Shown here piece by piece: positions 17,362 to 32,200 of a DNA stretch of 64,000 bases; position 1 is the stretch's first letter; each line of letters starts with the position of its first letter. The notes under the pieces are model-generated. The model was not told the origin of the DNA, did no database searches, and worked only from the letters and a program-made list of their open reading frames with translations. The translations under genes and the position numbers were made by a program. Origin of the DNA: Cyanoderma ruficeps (Eukaryota; Chordata; Aves; Passeriformes; Timaliidae); the NCBI GenBank assembly GCA_008694505.1, contig VZDJ01007755.1:5544936-5608935 (forward strand). The letters run 5' to 3'.

Positions 17362-20300
17362 CCCTTCAGTATATGACTTCTAGCGAATTCATCAGGTGTG
17401 CTATGACAGTCTCCGAGGAAAAGGGGAAACTTTTAGATAGTACAAGAAACTCCAAGGCATGTTTCTGTCTTCAAAACATGGTGGTTGCATTGCTGTGGTA
17501 GACCTGATATGACTAAACCAGCATCAAATTTATAAATTTGAGCAAGTTAAGTTTTCATAAAGAGAACAAAATGAGACAATGCCAAGTAAGAATCTACGAC
17601 AAGTTTAGAGCAAAGGCCCTGGCAAAACTCAGAACCTGGAACCTTTGGTCTCATCAGTTACCTCAATGAAGCCAATAGGGTTCTTTAGGAACACACGAGC
17701 TACAGGATGACATCAATGATGAAATGGTAAGTGTGCTAAATGGTAGAACTCTGAAAATTCACCCTCAGCTCTATGAGACTAAAGGAAGATCTTTATAACC
17801 TGTCTGGATCTTCACAGCACTATGCAACGTGCTCTACTGAATCATGATGTTAACTTAAGTAAAATGAATGTCAGATGAATCAGAATCTGACTAGAAATAC
17901 TTGCAGTAAAGAAAACTGTAAGACTAACCAATCAATTGATAAGTGAATAAACAGAAAATATGAATCAAAAAATAAACATAAGCATCTGTAGAAGGAAGAT
18001 AGTCTTGCTGGCTCCACGGCTGAACAAAATTACACTTGGGAAAAGCAGTTGCGGCCAGAAATCTCCAACATTTCCTACCACGACTATTGGGACCACAGGC
18101 CACAGTGACAGTTTTGGTAGGAATCATGTGGAGATACCTATTATGGAACTAGTGAAGTTCATGTTACTGACAGCAAAAGCAGCTGGAACACTCAAATACC
18201 ATTTGTCTCCTCTGCAAGCAGGCCATTAAACATGCCTCAGGACGTTTCCTTTGCCTGCTTTTCTGCAAAAACCACAAAATACATGCATGTACTTTGCAGT
18301 GCCAGAATGTATTCTCACCTGGCCAATATGCACAAGACTGGAAAGCATATCTCTACCAAATTTGACTTTACTAAATTCTATCTACTTCAAGACTTTCAAG
18401 AAGTTGCACTACTTATATGATGGCAGATTTTTGTCTACCATTTCCCCATAGAAGTAGAGTTGTGGTCTCGAAATTTCAGTAGTATGACTTAATTTCAAGA
18501 TACAGGAAAAAAAAAAAGAAACAAGGAAATTATTCAGAATACTCCAAAAATCTTATTTGAGCACAAATGCTACCAAAAGTGAGAAATTATGATAACCAAA
18601 ACTATGACTATCAAATTGGTATGTTTCATCTTTAGTGTAACATTTGTCTGAAGGGCTTACTGCTGTGAAAGTCATTCTTAATAGTAACTGAAAAGAATCT
18701 TTAAAAGACAGAGCAGATAAAAATGCTGCTTGCCTTCTTCCCTTACTCACATTTTATCTACCCAAAATAGATGGATTAGTACAAAATGTGAAGGGAAGCC
18801 TTTAAACCCAGGAAAAAATTCCTGCAGCAGACCTTCTGCCTCATTTAATTTTACTGTGCAAGTTCAGAAAAGAAGACCATGGAAAGAAAATGTAATGCTA
18901 GGTGTCTTTGTGAATACCAGTAACCACATTAGGCTGTCACAGACTTATACATCCAGTAAATTTCAGTCACTCTAGACTTATTCATTCCAGCTTCATCTCC
19001 CTGGAGAGAGACACCTGTTTTCAGCAGGGCTAAGCAATCAGTCTGTGACATGAAGTTTTCAGACCTCAGGGAAGGTGTGCTGTAATCTCTTTTTTTATCA
19101 TTGCTTGAAGAGGCATGAAGACAAGGTGAGCCTGCCATATCTGATGCCATGGCAAGAAATGGTAAACACGCATTATTATCCTGCAGGAGCTCTGGAAAAT
19201 CCACTGTCAGAAAAGAAACCTCTTTAACCCAGTGATTCAGCAGATGGGAGTTACATGGAGGAAGCTGATACAATGAAAACCTACCATATTTCTCCATGGG
19301 AGGCAAGTCCCCCTTCTGTCTCCCTTGTCTCATCTCCTTTGTAACTTCAGAGTTGGAGAGGCAGCAAACATATTTATTCCTGCTTCTGCTTGAGATGTCA
19401 CACCTCTCATTTTGTCCTGCCCTAATGCTGCTTTTGCATATTCACACACCTCCCTAGGAATATGTTGCCCACTAAATCCACAGGTCTCCTTTTCACTTCT
19501 TTAGGGCCAACCGTGTGGCTCCAACAAACTCTTCTGTAAACTCTTAATCACAATGACTGCTGCATTTTTGTATGACCTGGGGTAAATCCCATAATCTGGT
19601 GTACTAAGTATTTCTAATGGTTTCCTAGAGTTTGGGGTAAACCATATACACATTAAGGTGCTAGTGAATTTATGTTTTTCAAATGAAATGGACAGCAAAT
19701 ATATTGCATAAGTGATGTTTTGATAGTTAATGGTCAACAAGGTAACAGTTTATTTGATCAGAAATATACCACAACATGGCCACTTTGACCATTAAATTTA
19801 AACCTTACAGATCTTTTATTCCTGGCCCTAGTAATAGCTGATGTCTAGATGTTCTGCTCCAGGGTTACTTGGGAGACAAACAGCAATGATAAATTTTAAT
19901 GACATGCCTCTACTTTCACTGAAGAATCAAGGTGAACCACAGGAAAGATGCAGTTTATATTGGTTTTCATGCCCTTTGCACTCTGTCATCTGTCCATCCT
20001 TTTATCCCCTATAAGAGAAACATGGGGAACGAGATGCTGTTTCATGCTTAAGAGTCAGCTGCATGGTATGCTAGGAAGGGATAAAATATTTCTTGCTGCA
20101 ATTCTTTGGTAAAATTAATAAAATTAAGAAACAGTAATCCTTTTTGATTGTAAACAGGCAATATATTAACACTGACAGTCTCTGACTGTCAAAATCCCCC
20201 CCAAAGTCCCTGTATGTTTCTTGCACACTTTCCCTAAAAATCTGAGCACTGTTACAGACAAGAAAATGGATTACCTAAGTATTTGCTCTGATTCAGTATG

Positions 20301-22245
20301 ACTACACTCATGTTCTTGAATGCTCTTGAATTCCCAGGAGCAGTTCATTGCAATCTCTTACTACTTCCAAGGCTATTGCAACTCAATGAGATGAATAAAA
20401 TATCAACTTTTATCTCTGTCTTATAACTACTTACAAAATACAGTGAGACGCTATCATCACTACTTTCATTCTCCATTGTAGACTTATCAGATTTCCTTCA
20501 TTATAATGTATTCTTCTACAAAAGTGAGGAAACTGCTGCTCCAACTGAAAAACTGCTTGTATTCAGATGAGGACATGGAAGCATGCAAAATATTTATACA
20601 GTAAATAGGTAATTTCCTCTACACAAAAAATGACAAGGACAAGGACATAATCCAAATTCACTTTCTCAAATGTAATTCAACTTTCTCATGGATTACTTGC
20701 TCATGGTGGTTGATTTCTAGATCCACTCTTAAAAATATCTTGCACACAAGTAGCCCCAGTAGGTTTTTGATTTTCAAGGACTTCTACTTACTCTCATACT
20801 CAACCTCCCTATTTCCCCTACCATCGGTAGACAATAAATACTTATCAACCTCTTTGATGCTGTAAAAACACAACTCTAAGATGCTGCAACACAGTTTTCA
20901 CTTGTTATTTCAAGCTTATGTCTTGGAAAAGAAGAAAACCGACTAAAAGAGCAGTTGCAGTTTTGCACCAGAGGCACACCACAGAAATCACAGAGTAGCC
21001 TGTTATTCCCTTCTCCCTTTGATAGTATGGCTGTATCCTGTGTTTCAGTTCAATCTGCACTTGCACAGCCTTTTACTAGGCTTTCTAAGTTTTTAACATA
21101 ATACACACAATGCACAGTAAGATAACTGTTAGCTGTATTGTCTATTCTGCAATGAACACCTGCTTAACCAGGGAAGATACACATCTTTCTATTTTTCTCC
21201 AGAGTCAAAGCAAATCCATGTTTTAAAAGTGAAAAATAAATAAGAATGATAGGACAGGGATGACGTACAAGGCACGTACATTCTCAGGTACACTGTTAAT
21301 CTTATCTCCATTTTGACTATCTAATGATCCAACTTCTGGTATATTTTCTCTAATCCTAAATTTAGGACCCTACTCCTGATACACAGTATATAAAGTGCCT
21401 TGTGGTTTAAAAAAGGTGCGTGTTCTGATAAGTACTTTGTACTGCCCACATAAAAGAACTGAATGCAGAGCTATAAAAATGTCTCCAAGCTCAACTGTAA
21501 ATTAAAGCTATCACTTCATATTGAAAGCCTGGAGATGCTACAGGAAAACACAAGGAAAAAACCTTTCTATCTTCTTTTTCTCTTCACATGCTATGTTCCT
21601 GTCTTATTGCAAGCATTTCTTTGGGAATAAAGATTTTCCAGTTTGTTTTTAGTGGGAATTTATTCTCATTACACAAACACAGGATTACACCATGAGGTCA
21701 AGACTTCAATCATAAATCCGTGAGAAATGCTGAGTCTGTCTACTGGGAATACAAAATCATGACTGTAATTTTTTTTTTACTGTTTGCAAAGTTTATATAA
21801 CTAGATTATGTTGTTGCATTACACTTTCATCCACATTCAGCGTTTATTTCCTCTTTTCCATGGTATTAGAAGTTACCATTTTGCATTCCCCATCCTACAT
21901 TTGTAAGAAGCTAGTGAAATAAAAACATATAATTTATCCCAAAATGTTTCACTGAAGTCATTCAATCAAGTCTTTGAAAGAGCTGGATGCGGAACAGAGT
22001 TCTTTGATTTCTCTTTCTAAGCATTCCCTTCAATATGTCCCAAAGTATCCAAACCCTTTTTTAATTATTAAGGAACAGCCTTGTAGTTAAAACAAAGGAG
22101 ACACAAAATGCTCCTGCCCTTCTCCCCATAAAGCTGTGTATAATTTAAGAAAGCTGACATCAGATATGAAGCTAAGTCATGTATGTTCATGCAAATACCC
22201 AAATGTGCAGGGAGTCAATTAATAGTATATATCTATACAAATTGC

Positions 22246-22313
22246 ACATATATGTTAACATGTACATATATGTGTACACAAGTTTACATATATTTATATA
22301 TGTGTGTGTGTGT
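22246..22313 (+). repeat. TA/TG-rich simple repeat
   Basis: Alternating pyrimidine-purine sequence (CACATATATG, GTACATATATGTGTACAC, ACATATATTTATATATG) ending in a run of TGTGTGTGTGTGTCTG. Degenerate mixture of AT and TG dinucleotide repeats. Confidence 0.8.
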
Positions 22314-23224
22314 CTGTAATTAGTTCAGTTTCCCTAACTCTTTGGAAAAACAAGCAATTACATAGAATTCATTCTGAAAGTCTGGCCCAGCCACACATGC
22401 AATTTATCTAGATACAAAATAGTTACATTTTCTGAATAAAAAAACCCCTGCAAGTGTTATAAGTATGAACATTATAATATCATAATCATAATGTAATTTA
22501 ACCCAAAAGCTCTTCCCTCAGAAAAACTACTAGGTTCAGTAGAGGATGCACTCGTTGAGGAGGGCAGGATTGTGTCTGATGTCCTCACAGCAGCTCCCAT
22601 GCCTGCAGAATCACCCAGAATAATCACCATGGTCCCCACACCAACACTGAATCCAGTCATCTGCTGGGAGGTCCTTATTCCAGGGGAAAGAACAGCCTTG
22701 TGACTTACATCCATCAAGCACTATGACAAACTCACGCCAGTTGGTGCCCCACGGAATCCAGATCCTGGAGATTGCCACAACACCAGAATATGGAAAAGGT
22801 GTGGGCAGGAGGTGGGGACCACCTATTCAGGGAGCCCTTTCTCACCACAACTATTTGCACCTCCAAGTAATTTCATACAGCTGCAGTCAGCTCTGCCAAC
22901 AGGGCTTTTTGGCCCTGAATGACAAAGTTATTGCAAAGACTGAATTCTTATATCAAATACAACTCTTTAGGTATGTTATAAGTTTACTTATTCAATATGT
23001 TTTTCTTTTGTCTTTTCATATTTCACATTGACTTGCTTTCAGAAACATTGTCAAATTGGCTCCTATTGGGTAAAGTCTAACACTGCCTGACTAAGAATTA
23101 AACTCCCGTATTTGAACTAAAAGAGTATTTCGAAATCAACAAAGTTAACGTACTATATGTATTCTAAAGTAAAAGATGACCTTTCAGTGATTCAATTAGG
23201 GTACAGGATTAATATACTAGAAGT

Positions 23225-23293
23225 AGTTCTTTTCAAAGAACTTAACATTGAAGTTCTTTTCCAAGACTTTAAGTTCTTTCTTAAGAACTTAAA
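23225..23293. repeat. Cluster of inverted AAGTTCTT motifs with a perfect 11-bp hairpin
   Basis: The octamer AAGTTCTT and its complement AAGAACTT occur five times in about 70 bp. Positions 23268-23278 (TTTAAGTTCTT) and 23283-23293 (AAGAACTTAAA) are perfect inverted repeats around a 4-base loop. A second, shorter one lies at 23225-23242 (AGTTCTTT and AAAGAACT around 2 bases). Not a transposon end that I recognise. Confidence 0.85.
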
Positions 23294-26200
23294 TATCCAC
23301 TTTGATGTGAGGAAATATGTACTAAACTTGAAAAGTCTGCTTCTTCAGATACAATGGTAACTTGACATACGGCAATTACTCAAAACTGGCACATCAAGTT
23401 TTCCTCAAAAACGCTTTCTTTGACTGACCAAAAGCACTGTAATTAGCCTCATACAAGATTAAGTCCTTGGACGAAAGCATGTCAGACATGGCAAGTTAAA
23501 GTTCCTCTCCCAAGACATGATAAACCCATTTTAAAAGCCACTGCAATAATGTTCTTTATTTTAGTAGACACGTGAAGGTATCAGGTCATCAAATCATGAT
23601 AGCTTTTTGAAAAGACTCAAAAAATAACTGAGCAATTATGATATAAGAGTTATAGAATTCTAAATATTTTGGAGGTTCAAGGCTTTTTGAAGACAAGAAC
23701 ACTAGAATTTCAGTATTTGTCTTCGTTATTTGCTACTTCCCTACGTTTCCATTCATGTAAATCTTATAAATTGTTATATTACATAATGCTATAAATATTA
23801 ATATTCTGTTGGTCACTGTTGAAATTCTTGGCATCAAAGGACCCAAACAATTATACAACCATTAGGAATTTAACCTTTAAACACAATATTTTTAACAGAA
23901 ATCTCTGAGGAGGTGGTTACATTTGGAAGAGTAGAGATAATGTATTATTAGTGCATTTGAGGAATGCCATATAATTTCCACAACACTTTTATTTCGTGAT
24001 TGAAAATTCATAAGGTGCCCAATTAAGAACATTGCTAAGCAAGAATATAAATAATATAAATAATTTCCTTAAGACTCTTTCTAAACTATTATTATCCAAC
24101 ATTACCTCTCTTCAAGAACATCTTTGGTGTTCCAAACAATGGTGAAAATGAAGATCAGATCCTGAGAGAATTCCTCACCTACCTAAAACCTCTGAATGAA
24201 TGATAAATGCTCTTTTCAAAATGCCTATCATTTTAATATTTAGTACTAGGCATTCTCTCAAATTATCACAGGATCAAAAAAAGGTTTTATCACCATTATC
24301 TTTTCAAACACCTCTATCATTTACTTCTTTCATTTTTTTTCAAAAATGGAGCAGAAATACTAAGATCACTTCTGCCATTTATACATTTTAAGCAATTTGA
24401 CTATTCTATCATTGCTCAAGAGGTCTGCATCACTGTTAAGATCCTTTTTACTCCAAACACATCACTACTTATTTTCATGCTTAATTTCCATTGCCAGTTT
24501 TTTTCAGTGCCCTCTTTTGATGATTTCAGCAATTTTCTGACACAGATACATATTTTTCTGCAACATGCTGCAATATGTATTGATCTTTTCCTGAAGTACT
24601 TTCATTTTTCTTTTTATGTATGTTTAAATGTTACCATTGGTTACAATAAATTTAATATTTTTTGTGTTAACATAAAGCTAAGGGAAGTGGGTTATTTCTT
24701 GAAACTGACCTGCATTTCTTGAGTTTTAAGGGAAAAGAAAAGGAAGACAAATGTTTTCCCAAGGGCTAAGATGTACATTTTGTGGTTAGACAAAAGCCCA
24801 GTAAGTTGTATAATGTGACCACTGTGTAGCCATTTGGGTTTTTATACATTGTACATTTATTAAACAAAGGAAGGGAAACTGAAAACTTTCAGTCATTTCT
24901 AGGTATAGGGTCTTGGCTATGATAGGATATCATAAATTTAGATCTCTAGAAGTTTTTACAGAAATGACAAATACTTGTAGAATTGTTAAAGTCTATTCCG
25001 CCCTATAATTATATAAAAAGAACTGCACAGGCAATCTACTAGAACATTACAAAGATACCATGCTTTGGTCTTTCCTCATTATGATCCTGCTGCATTTCAT
25101 AAGCTGAGGAAACTAAGGAGATGTACTGGAAAAAAGCCTTTCTTACATAAAGCCATTGCTTCCTCTTTCCTTTTCAGGCAATTTCCTTTATTTACATATT
25201 AATGAAATGGCTACAGCAGGATACCAATCACTAATCAATGATGAACCAAACTTTTGGTTGCCACAAACTGCTTTATGCTAGCAATAATTCTGGTTTTATA
25301 TTTTATTGTGGACTCACTACACAGCCCTAGGGGAACTAAACTACTACAAAATCTCCGCTGCTGTGAGTACGTGCATGCAGAGAAGGGCAGACAGGGTGAA
25401 TAATAAATAGCTGCTGTTAAAAAAAATCATATTTAACACTATGAGATGTAAAAGTATAGGTTTCATGGGCTGTATTTTTAAATTTTACTGCTCTGCTTTT
25501 TTGCTGCTATTTCCATGGAAAGGCATAAAATGTCAGACAATATTTACTAAGCAAGTATCTGAATCACAGTTTAGAAACAGGACAATAAATGAGTTGAAGG
25601 AAACACATTACAGGCAAAGGCCTGCATTTCAAGGGAATTATTCTTCACCTGATATGAATTATGGAAAAAATATAGGACCTTACATTTGGTCTAATATCTG
25701 TAAAAATGCCATATTTAAATAAATTGGCCCTGTCACTATGATATAAGAGAAATTAAAGCTAGTCATGAAACCAAGATAAAACATCTAATCTAGAGAGCAA
25801 ACCTATTGGAAGGTCTGCATCCAGTCTCAGCTCATTTTCCATCAGGAAACAGAATAACCTCATTTATTTAAAGGTTAAAACAGAATGTATTTAAGTTAAT
25901 GGAATGCTCGTGTTTGTTTAAAGATATAAACTCCATCAGCAATAAGGAACTTTATGACAGCAGGCATAGCTCTTAATTAATTGTACCCTCAGATTTCAAA
26001 TTCGGTAATTAGGGATAAAGACAAACAGATGACACCTCTCTTTCCTAATGCCCAATGGTGAAAATAAGAAAGTTCTGTCATCTTGGAAGAATTGCCCAGA
26101 TGTGATGAGACCTCAGAACAAAGTCATGTTGAGATGGAAATACCAAGCAAAATGTGCTGAGTCCACTCCCCACTCCATGAAATAAGTCAACACAACTCTT

Positions 26201-29200
26201 CTTGGCATTATTTCTCATATATTAAAATAAGTATATGGTGTGATGATGAAGAAAAGGGAAAATAGTTACTGTCCAAGATCCCTCTGGTGACTGAAACGTT
26301 TTGTTGCAGCTGACACTTCCAAAATGTTGTGGGTTGCTGAAAATCCTTTTCCCCTCTCCACAACTGCATACTAACTTTGACACATCTATAATTACCACAT
26401 AAGAACACTTTTATCAATAAATTTTAATATTACAAACACTTATTATCAGAATTTACAGCATATTTCTCAGCACACCACCATTCATTACAACTAACTCTTA
26501 TTTGTCAACTTACAGAACTACAAAACTGGTTCTGGTTGAAATGAATATGAGCATATTCATCTGTTTCCTACAATGGCATGAATGAAGATGGAAGGGTAAA
26601 GGATTGGTATTTTGCGGGCTTTGATTTCAGAGAACTTTAAGTCTGTGTTAATCCTGATGTGCAATCATTTCCTTTTACTTTGACTGTACATACTGGAACA
26701 GTTATTCGACCTGAGCATGGTGTGTGTCCCGTATGTATTCACTTTCAAAATGTCAGGATGTGCTTGGGAGCAGGTGTGGAACAGCCTCAATTTCCTCTAG
26801 AATGAGGAAGATGCTCTTTAGAATAAAACAGTATAAATATCACAGGTGTTAGGCTGAAAACCTTTAAAAGGAAAGCAAAACAACTTGAACACCCTCAAGA
26901 TCTCTTTTGGCAAGCCATGCAAATGGCATCTGTTACAAGGAGGTTTTACACTGATGCACTTACTTCATGCTGCAGGGGTTAACGAGAAGTTTTGGAGGTT
27001 AAACCAGAAGGCTAATTGTGTTTTCTCTTTCAGCCCAGTTCTTAAATGACTCCTATTGGGTCACGTACATTCAAGAAATTAAACTAACCCAGTAACTATA
27101 TTTCTGTGTGAAATTACAAAAGGGTTTAGAGATGTCTATAATGGTTCAGGGATAATGTATCCAATCTTATGGCACAGAGTGACACAAGCTATTAACTACA
27201 TGAGGTTCTTAGCATCTTAGTTGCCCATAGTATGGAGTTCTACCCCTTTCACACGAACAAATCATTGAGTGTTATTCATATTGAGATTGATTCTCATATA
27301 TGGGAGAGGATGCTTTACACCATTATGGCATTATAACATAAACATGGTGTAAATACATTTCATATACTACACAGAATTGAGAATCAGTGTTTCTGTAGTG
27401 TTTTAGGAGTATGAATAAGTTTTATTATCTCCTCTCTACAAAGAGAGGGGGGGAAAACAAATCATTATGGGCTGCAGTTTTGCTCAAACTTCAAATGGGT
27501 GAAAGGAGATAAAAATTACATCTTTATATGAGAGATAAAGATTCCAAATGCATAGAAAGCAAGTAAGGACTTGCATGCTCTGCATCAAATAAGGAGTGAG
27601 TGATATGAAAGCTTCAGCAGCTAAACAAAGCCAATGAGGAAGTGTACATTTATGTTAGGCTTTCTGTGTTGATGTTTAGTAGTGTTACTACAGACAGAGG
27701 TAAGCAGCTGATTATTATCCCCCAAGAGCGAAAGGAAGCCAGTAAGCAATTATTCTGAATTGTGGTACGAGACACAATGTCTCCCAGAGCTATTTGTAAG
27801 CTGATTCAATTCACTTACCATTGTTTGCTCAAGCCTGTGCTTAAAAAACACTGTTTATCCAAGGTAATATCATCGCGCATGAGCGGCCAGGTCTGAAACC
27901 AAACAACCTTTCTTGTCTCATCACCTTCTTGCTTGCTTTCAGAGGTATTCTGCAGCTTTACTGGTGGAAATGGAAGATTTTCTCCTTCAGACAAAAACAT
28001 TGGCTGAAGGAGCAGTGCTGTTTCTGGAGCGTTGGTGGGAGATAAAAGGAGATGAGCATGCTGACTGTTATGGGACACTAGGGAGGGAAGAAACAGACCG
28101 AGTCTTTGTCTTCCATACATGCTGGTGGAAATGAAGCAAAATAGAAAATCTAACTGTATTTCTGAATAATAACTTCTACTATTTGAAATATTTTTCCATT
28201 CTGAAATACCATAATATGCCCTTGTTCCTGCCAGGACAGAAATTCCTCTGGGTTCCAGATTCCTCCTGAACTAACACACAGAAAGGGGTCTGGGCGAGCA
28301 AACAGGCACAGATGTAAACAGGCAGCAGTTATCTCATGTTGCCAATGGAAATGTCTTAGACTTCAGTGGAAATCTCTCCAAATAGTCATATTCAATGATG
28401 CTTTTTCATTTTTGTTTTCAGAAAAGTTTTAACCAGCCTTCAAAAATCCAAATGTCAATGGCATCTGCTTAATAATAACTGGCTAAACTAAAATATGTAG
28501 TTGGGATGTGTTAATATAACTCCTTGAAATGTGTGAGGTATGTGAAAAATTGCAGGTAGGAGAGTTTGTATATATTGAGATATCTGTATGTAAATAGATC
28601 AAAAGGTAAAAGTTGTAACACAAATGCCATATGAAGCTAACATGAAGACGTCTTTTATATACCTATTGTGAATTTTCATTTGGAAATAATTTAGAAACAG
28701 TTGTAAGCAAAAGTGGAATGAAGGGAACAAGCTAAATTAAATTAAAATAGGTGATTTGGGATGTATATAGGGCCAGCCTTTAAAGACATTCAAAGCAAGC
28801 CCTGGTGTTAGGCTCATCTGACTCTCACCAAAATGTCACATACTGGTCATGTCTTACTTTAAAGATAGCCCATATTTCTAACCCTGAAGAGCAAGTTGCC
28901 CCTATCCTGTGGTTAATCAGAATCAACATCTTGCTACTAAAGCAAGGAAAAGGTCACCCTGATTTTAGCCCATCACTGTGGAAAATCCATAGTAACCCCT
29001 TGAAATGTTAAGTAGCTAAGCATGTTTAAAACAATGTAAATGAGAGAAGAATTAAATCCCAGGAGACAGGTCCATGCCTGGTATAAATATCACAACTTCA
29101 TTAAAGCAACTTTATGTATGACATTACACAGTGAGAATTTGCTTACATGTTGTTTCCAGCCTTCCCCCCATCCCCCAAATAATTGTATCTCATATATATA

Positions 29201-29212
29201 TCATTAGTCTCC

Positions 29213-29250
29213 GCACAAAAAAAAAACCAAACCAAACAACACCAAACCCC
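29213..29250 (+). repeat. A/C-rich low-complexity tract
   Basis: A run of ten A followed by CCAAACCAAACAACACCAAACC, similar in make-up to the longer A/C tract at 42.7 kb. Confidence 0.8.
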
Positions 29251-32200
29251 TACTAAAATAAGCTGCTCTTTTAGTTAAATTTAGGACAGTAGAAGCTCTA
29301 AAAGGAAGTATGTGGAGGAGAGAAGGGTTAGAGGGGAAAAGAAGACTCAGGGACTCTCTCTCTTCATCATTGTGTTTGTTCCTCAGGTAAACTATATTCC
29401 TCATCTGTTAACACATAATTGTATTTTTGCAATTATTTCCTCCTATCAGGAGACAACCTGAGAAAGGACTTCATTGTCTCATTCTTTGGAACATACAAAA
29501 CTTCGTTAGTAAGGTTTTTTCCTTCAGTTTAACCTATATAGTGAAATTAGTCTGCCTGCACAGGTTCCCAGTCTGCCAGAAAATCATCTTTGTTCTCTCC
29601 TGAAGCTCATGATGAATCTCGCACGAACCATGCCTGTCTTAAAAACAGGTAATTTTGTGATTATTTTATTACCAGCATGTCTGATTTCGTTTAAATTCTA
29701 TGGGTATTTTTTGGAAATCATTTTGACAGTGCAGATCCTCAGCACAAGCTTTGCTGAGAGACTCACCATTGCAGCTCATTAAGGTTAAAACACAATTCCA
29801 TCTCCTTCCAGCTTCTCAGGGTTGTCATCTTGTGGGCTGACTTGAATGTTAAATCAGAAAGTTCTATCTGAAAAATGTCCTCAAACACCTACACCGTAAA
29901 TAATAAATAACTGTTTCAAGCCAAGGAGATGTTCAAAATGTTTGTTTTAAACTAAAATCAACAACATCCCTTCAAAGCAAATCATTCATACACAAGAGCT
30001 CTGTCTATTATACAAGCGCAGAATTGATTGGGTTGCCTACCATAAAAGTCATCGAGCAATAGTTATTTACTGAAGTAATCTGAAGAGAAGCTCTACTCTA
30101 TGATCTTGAACCATTTTATGTTCTCTATGTGCTAGACCATGAACCTTGGCAAGAGAAAAAAGTTAAAATTTTATTGTAAACTCTGTTCCTCAAACTCTTG
30201 AATAGAAGCACAGTATGCACAGATAAACAATTACACAGAGATCCAAAATGCTTGTCATGACCCTGCTCCCCACAGCTGGATAGCAGAAGAGCCTAAAATA
30301 ATCATAAAAATACAGGGTTGGTGTTTCAGAGATGGCCCATAGTGATTTAGTATCTGGGGATGCATTCAAGCATCCCTTAGGTGCACATTAACTGTAAATC
30401 TCTACAGGCAACTCTGAAACTTGAGTTCTTGCTCACTAGAAAACATACTACAGACAGAAAGTGAAGAGATTCCTATGGTTTAGATTAGAATTCCCATTTA
30501 TAATAAAAAGATTATGACCTGAGGCAGTTTCTCTCACTAATGACACTGAGAGACATTTAGCAGCTTTTTACTCTTTCATTCTGCCTTGAACCAGAGTTTA
30601 GAAAACCATCAGAAGTTTCTATATTTGTGTTCTAAACCACACTTAATAAACAAATGTTTTGCTTCAGCTATTTTCAAATTATGCAAGTTTTGGGGGTGGA
30701 TTTGTTGGAGTCTCATTCAACATATCATTTATCCATCACATTTATGCACTATTTGATTGTGCTTTATTCGTGGTCTGTGCCCCTTCGCAATTCAAATAAC
30801 CAGCCATGGCAGTTCTGAGATATCCTTGAGGGAATTGAGCTCGGTTCCTTTGCAAAGAGGGAGCAGTTTCTGCATCATTAAATTTCAATTTAACCCTTCA
30901 AATAAGGCTTGAGTAAGTACTGAAGAGACATATAAGCTTCGTGGTAACCTTCTTCAGAGGAATGAAGTTAATTCTACTGTGATTATCCTTTACTGTGTAC
31001 CTGTACACCTGCAACTCACTGACCAATGGAAACACCATTCTTAGCACACTGTTCTGGGCAGTGCTGTTAAACATTTCATTTTTCCTTTTAATAATTATTT
31101 GAGACAAGGGGTTATTGCCTTTGTGCTGTTGGTTTTTTTTTTAAGAGGACTCTTACTACTGCAATTAACTACCTTTTCCATAGCATTAAGTTTAATTCAA
31201 AGTTCAAAGTTCATCTTCCATACATATGCATCAAGGCATTGGTATAAAAGCACTTGACCAACATTTTAGTTAATGTCTGCTGCAACACCATAATTTGACT
31301 AATTCTATTGACAAGCCACAAAAATGCATGTCTTAAATGATTCCATTCAAAATACAAAACCAATACACCTTTTTGTTTTTTCAGGATGAAAGAGACAGGT
31401 TGTCTGGATCATTTTTTACTTATTTTCAACTTTTTAATAGCGATTGAAAAATAGATAATGAATCATTAGCATCACAAGAAAAAATATCAAAGAATATTGC
31501 AAAATCCATAGTTCTGGCTGACTGTAGAAGTGTGCTAGCTTTTTCTTCCTCTGCTCCTTTCATTTTTCTTGAATTGACACATATTCTTTCATGGCACGAT
31601 TAGTAAGAAATGCCAACCTGATGAAAGTACCATCACAATATATTTTATGTGTTCTGTGAAAAAAGTATTTTTCACCGCCATGATGGCACAGGCTTAAAAA
31701 AATGCTTTTGCTTTTCGAAGACACATGCTGAAAAATGACAAATGTCAAAATGTCAGTATAATCAGATGGGACCAGAGAGAAAGCAGGCATATATCTCAGC
31801 TGCTTGCCTAAGAAGCAGCAGCAGAGATCCTTATTACTATTTCAATTGCAGCTGAAATGTGTTTCCACGCAGACAAATTGTTGAAGTATGTGCACGGCAC
31901 TTAAGTTCTGCTTTAGCATCCTAAGTGAGGCTTATTGCTAGAGCCTCTCCATTTAGGTTATTTTCACCGTGAATGGGACATGCTTTATATAATTCAACAT
32001 ATGGCAGTACAGACATATCAGAGAGGTTTACAGTGATGAGTCTGACAAGAAAATTATTCCTGAAACAAGCTTAAACACTTGAGTAAGGTAGTCTGAGTTA
32101 AGAATTGCTATTACTATTCTAGTGGCATAAACATCCAATGCACACACAAAGGAAGAAAATTATTAGGAATCATTGAATCATTCTGCTGGAGCAGACCAGC

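Noticed and set aside
18929..19333. 134-codon minus-strand open frame
   Set aside because: No recognisable domain; the frame does not end at convincing splice sites. Could be part of a non-coding transcript but nothing shows it.
32168..32200. AATCATTGAATCATTCTGCTGG, similar to an inverted CR1 tail
   Set aside because: The resemblance stops after about 20 bases and the CR1 3' wording (GGAAGGGACC and so on) does not follow.
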